DNA from: Isochrysis galbana
Lineage: Eukaryota > Haptophyta > Isochrysidales > Isochrysidaceae
Assembly: GCA_018136815.1 (NCBI GenBank)
Contig: CM030932.1
Span: forward strand, 9,767,124 to 9,831,123
Direction of reading: 5' to 3'
DNA: 64,000 nt
Positions 60,733-64,000 of the stretch are shown one piece after another. Each line of letters begins with the position of its first letter. The stretch's first letter is position 1. Under the pieces are notes generated by a model. It saw only the letters and a program-made list of their open reading frames with translations. It had not been told where the DNA came from and did not search any database. Both the position numbers and the translations under genes were made by a program.

Positions 60733-61369
60733 TGATCGCTGCCACGCGCATGATGGTGGTGGCAGTGGTATCGAGAGGCAGGCAGTGCTCGGAGGCGGCG
60801 ACCGGTGGCCGCAGCGACGTAGGACGAATGGAAGAAGACTCGGATATCGACGACGTAGAGACGGGCTCGGAGGACGGGATTGACGAAGAAACTCGGAGAA
60901 GTGGGGTGTCGGACGGCGGCGACGGACGCCGCGGCCGCGAGACCACCGGTGAGAGACATAAAGGACATGGCTCAGGGACTCGGTTGGGCTGGCTCAATGG
61001 GCGTAGAAGCTCGGTTTGGGAGGCCGCCGTTCCTCGACGTGCAGAGGAGTTGTGGTCACTCTCCATGGTCACGTCGGAAGAGGAAACAGGCCAGGGATCG
61101 ACGTCGTTGCATTCTGTCGTCGGCGGGGTCGGCGCCGGCGAAAGAAGGGACGTGGCTGTCGTAGAAGCCGGCTGCGGGAAGGCTGGGGCCAGGGTGGTGG
61201 CTCTGCGGCAGCGGCTGGCGTGGGTGGTGACCGAAGAGGTTCTGCAATGCGAAGCATTCTTCGGAGGACTTGGCTCGGGCTAGCGGGTGGATGGACCGCT
61301 GAAATTACGGTGGATTCAGACTCGAATTCGGAAGACTCGGCGACTTCAGAGGGGCTAGGAGACGGCTGT
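60733..61369 (-). other. Ser/Pro-rich interval between gag-like ORF and polyprotein
   Basis: Coding-like stretches switch between minus-strand frames (for example EFESESTVISAVHP then SSEECFALQNLFGH, and EPCPLCLSPVVSRPRR in another frame). Either the gag gene is decayed by frameshifts or it uses frameshifting or splicing. No CCHC zinc knuckle is seen. Confidence 0.45.
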
Positions 61370-61985
61370 TCAAGCTCCTCCAGGGCTCTCGGTTGATGGG
61401 GTGGCGTGGGAACGCCGGTGGTCGACCGCGGACTCCCGCGGTGACGTTAATTTGTACTCGGACTCGGACTCGTCGTTTCTGGCGTGCTGGACGCCAATAA
61501 CAGGGCTAACTTTCGAAATGGGAACGGACGGGGCCGGCTCAAAGGTGAAGCCCCCTGGCGTCGCAACCGTCGGTGAGGACGAAGCTGAAGCTTGTGATGA
61601 CAATAGGGGCACGGTGGCCAGCACCGGTTGGCTCGGTGCGGCCGAAATCTCGGACTCGGTGACGGGCTTGATTACGCGGGCTCGGGATGCACTGTCTTGT
61701 GCGATTGGACTCGGACTCGGAACGGAAACGGAAGGGATCGGCTCGGCGGCGTGCAGCCTGCTGGAGTGGCAGGCCGGCTGCGGCGAGACTCGGAACGGTG
61801 GCTCGGACAAGGACACAGTGGCTGTCGTCGAGGGCTTCGGCGTCAGCTTGTGTTTGGACTCGATACGCGGTGGCTCGTGAAACGGGGCTCGGTTGTGGTT
61901 GGAATTCTGGAAGTGACCGGAGATTCCAAATGACTCAGACTCGGGGCGCGGAGGACCGAAGGTGAACACTCCCGCGGAAGGAGTG
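61370..61985 (-). CDS. gag-like FTFGP protein, 5' end in gap
   Basis: ~205 residues after the gap: Pro/Ser/Glu-rich, motifs GVFTFGPPRPESE and GFTFEPAPSVPISK, homologous to the ORF at 8240-8943. It lies upstream of the polyprotein, the position of Gag. The FTFG core resembles nucleoporin FxFG repeats but with only two copies. N-terminus unknown because of the N run. Confidence 0.5.
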
Positions 61986-62085
61986 NNNNNNNNNNNNNNN
62001 NNNNNNNNNNNNNNNNNNNNNNNNNNNNNNNNNNNNNNNNNNNNNNNNNNNNNNNNNNNNNNNNNNNNNNNNNNNNNNNNNNNNN
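61986..62085. other. assembly gap (100 N)
   Basis: Exactly 100 N, the conventional placeholder for a gap of unknown size. Confidence 0.99.
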
Positions 62086-64000
62086 GACGGAGAAAACGAT
62101 TCGAGCCTTGCCTCGCGTGATAGAGGTAGGCCGTCTGGGCCATGGAGCGGTGTCACTACGGCTTGCGGCAGCGCTCGACGCATGCGTCGTTGGGTAGGCT
62201 GGACAAGAGGGAAGTGGTCACGACCGACGGGCCAGCTCCGGTGTCAGCGAGGTGCTGTTGACCGTGAGGGCGGAGTCGGCTAAGATTACTCCTTCTTTGC
62301 CGGCAGCCTCGCCGGAGCGGCAGACCATTAGATCTCGAACATATAGACAATGCCTTGGGTAGGCAGATGGTAGGGTATCCACGACGCTCTCCGGCCGGTG
62401 TCGGTCACGTGTGCAATGGTGTCGGACAGGGACGGGGTTGGTCGCCAGCGTCGTTGCTCGGGTGAATTCGTCGTCAAACTGGTCGTCGTCTCTTCGGGTA
62501 CTCCGACTGCCGCTATCGTGGCAGAGGGCCTAGAGGGGTCGTCCTCGTTGGTAGCGGTACAGGGTGATAGCTTGGGACTAGTGTAGCCCAGGCCTCTCTT
62601 GTCGGTGGGGTGCCTCGGGTGGTCGGACATCTTTTCCCAATCTTTCTCGAGACGGGCTTGGGCTTCTGTCTTGGGTCTTCGAACTAATGAGGCTAGCTCT
62701 TCGGCGCGGATGCCTTTGGCTTCCACGAACTCGATCGGCGCTCGGACGGCAGCGGCGAGGTCGGATTCCTCGTCGGCGTTTCGTCCGGCTAGAGCTTGCG
62801 CTCTTATTTCGTCAGCGGTTTCGAGCGTGACGTTGGACCATTTCTGGTCCCCGTTCACTCCGAATGATTGCCATTGTTGGCGCCGCTTCCGGAGAGTCGT
62901 CGGCGTCGTCGGACGCGGCGAGCTCGCGCGTGCCGGAGGCGGGGCGGTCCATGGAGAGAATGGGTCGTGGAGTGTAGACTCGGAGGCGTGGAGTGGCTTG
63001 TCGTTGTCGTGGTTATCGTGGGTTTCTTTTTGGTCTTCGTGGTTGTCTGACTCGGGAGTAGCTGGACGGGAAACAACGGGGTCGGAAGAAACTTCACTCG
63101 TTTCCCTCCCCCTCTCATAACGATGAAGAGCCGACCACGGCTCGTAGGCGGTAGCCTCGGTCGAGCTAAGTGAAGGCCGGTCCAATAGGCTGCACCGCGC
63201 GCAAGCGAGTAGCTCTAACGCGGACAATTTCTTCGTCGACGTCTGGTCTCGCTGTTGGCTCAAATGTCGAAGAAGAACAGGCATCCAATGGATCGCCATC
63301 GCTCCAGCTACACCGACGTAGGTGCGGCTGCGAAGAGCGCCACGGTGCGGTGAAGGAGAGAGGTTAGCCATGGTCGACTCACGGCCATCCACGACGCAAG
63401 TTGGCTGGAGGGGCGGCAGCCCTTTGGTGAGGTACAACCCGGTGGCTTTCTGGTGTCCAGTGCCGTGCTCCCAGGGTTGGACGAATTGGGTCGGGGTCAA
63501 CCCCCCGACTAAACGGCGAGCTTCCGCATGCATCCGAGGGTTCTCGACCGCTACAAACGGAGCAGTGGCGGAGGCCATTGACTTGAAGACGCGAGCGGCC
63601 GACTCAAGAGCGGCACGACGTCCGGGTTCTTGGGAGAGCCATTGACTGCTGACAGCGGAGAGGTACGTGCAGGGCGGGTGGGCGATGACTAGGTCCCAAC
63701 CTAGGTTTTGGACATGAAGCGCGTCGCCTTGGAAGTGGGGCACGTAATCGATCTCGGAAGGATACAAATCGCACGTAGCTACATCAGCACCGGCGAGTAG
63801 GAACATGGAGGAGACGACGCCGCTCGTCTCGCCAACGACGAGAACGCGTGGTGCGTGACAGCCAGACGTCAGCCCGTCTTGGACTCGTTGATTCATCTTC
63901 GTGAGCTCAGCGCAAAGCTCATCGAAGTGCTTGGGTAGCGCGGCGGCAGGCGAGGCTAGGGTGCCATTGCGAGGCCGGCGAAGCTCTTGGGCTGCCTCCG
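62086..64000 (-). mobile_element. second copy of the chromovirus 5' half (protease to methyltransferase), running off the window
   Basis: Corresponds to 58666-60584 with an offset of 3416-3420. Identical as far as I compared, except four single-base deletions, all within 62086-62400 next to the gap (near 62120, 62170, 62251, 62399). The methyltransferase part is intact (frame 63896-62400 and beyond the window end). It is either a tandem insertion or an assembly duplication. Confidence 0.85.

Larger units (their letters stand above)
54048..61985 (-). mobile_element. Ty3/gypsy chromovirus (5' LTR lost in assembly gap)
   Basis: The order on the minus strand is gap, FTFGP gag-like ORF (61985-61370), a frame-shifted Ser/Pro-rich interval, polyprotein (60732-54544), polypurine tract and 3' LTR (54279-54048). 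The 5' LTR and start of gag should lie in the N gap. A duplicate of its 5' half follows at 62086-64000. Confidence 0.8.

Noticed and set aside
1-64000. CRISPR arrays, bacterial operons, riboswitches
   Set aside because: The regular repeats are microsatellites or transposons; split genes with GT-AG introns show a eukaryotic genome.
1-64000. tRNA genes
   Set aside because: A few GGTTCGA-type strings were checked by eye (for example in retroelement sequence near 28960), but none sits in a plausible cloverleaf; a covariance-model scan would be decisive.

Overview
This window is nuclear DNA from a GC-rich unicellular eukaryote, most likely a photosynthetic protist of the haptophyte or a related chlorophyll-c lineage. 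The placement is an inference from gene style: a plastid-targeted-looking PDZ protein, a polytopic membrane protein with a TIR-like 'VSHSW' domain, a hydroxyproline-rich cell-surface protein, and short spliceosomal introns whose donors are mostly GTGCG. There is no operon structure and no CRISPR array, and I recognised no tRNA or rRNA gene.

Host genes, left to right: phosphoserine aminotransferase (minus strand, cut by the window start); an F-box/Kelch protein (3168-4486); a PDZ protein (6034-7191, minus); a membrane protein with a TIR-like domain (11061-13282); aspartyl-tRNA synthetase (15510-17746); a duplicated eight-helix membrane protein (25089-26712); a conserved-looking protein of unknown function (27222-28085); a sulfotransferase-family protein that lacks canonical cofactor-loop residues (29527-31255); a coiled-coil protein (32219-32725, minus); a 1741-residue proline-rich receptor-like protein (40244-45469); a METTL2/6/8-type methyltransferase with a C-terminal hydrophobic anchor (46746-47858); and a four-module zinc-ribbon protein (50393-51157, minus). 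Exon borders were fitted by hand to GT-AG sites that keep the reading frame.

The gene-poor stretches are dense with repeats. They include a small LTR element (TRIM) with identical-length 209-bp terminal repeats and a 5-bp target duplication, nested inside another element that is itself inserted in a LINE ORF2. There are three hAT-like MITEs with 8-bp target duplications, one of them inside a SINE-like repeat. A SINE-like family is present in four copies, a second LINE has ORF1 and an endonuclease but no reverse transcriptase, and there are several inverted or fold-back structures. Pyrimidine-rich microsatellites lie upstream of many start codons.

The right end (54-64 kb) is dominated by a Ty3/gypsy chromovirus on the minus strand. 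Its 2062-codon polyprotein starts with a phage-style DNA methyltransferase-like domain, followed by protease, reverse transcriptase, RNase H, integrase and a chromodomain. A second, near-identical copy of its 5' half follows a 100-N assembly gap. A truncated relative (LTR, leader, gag-like ORF) lies at 8.2-9.6 kb, and a folded-back fragment lies just upstream of the sulfotransferase gene. The methyltransferase-bearing retroelement is the most interesting system in the window.
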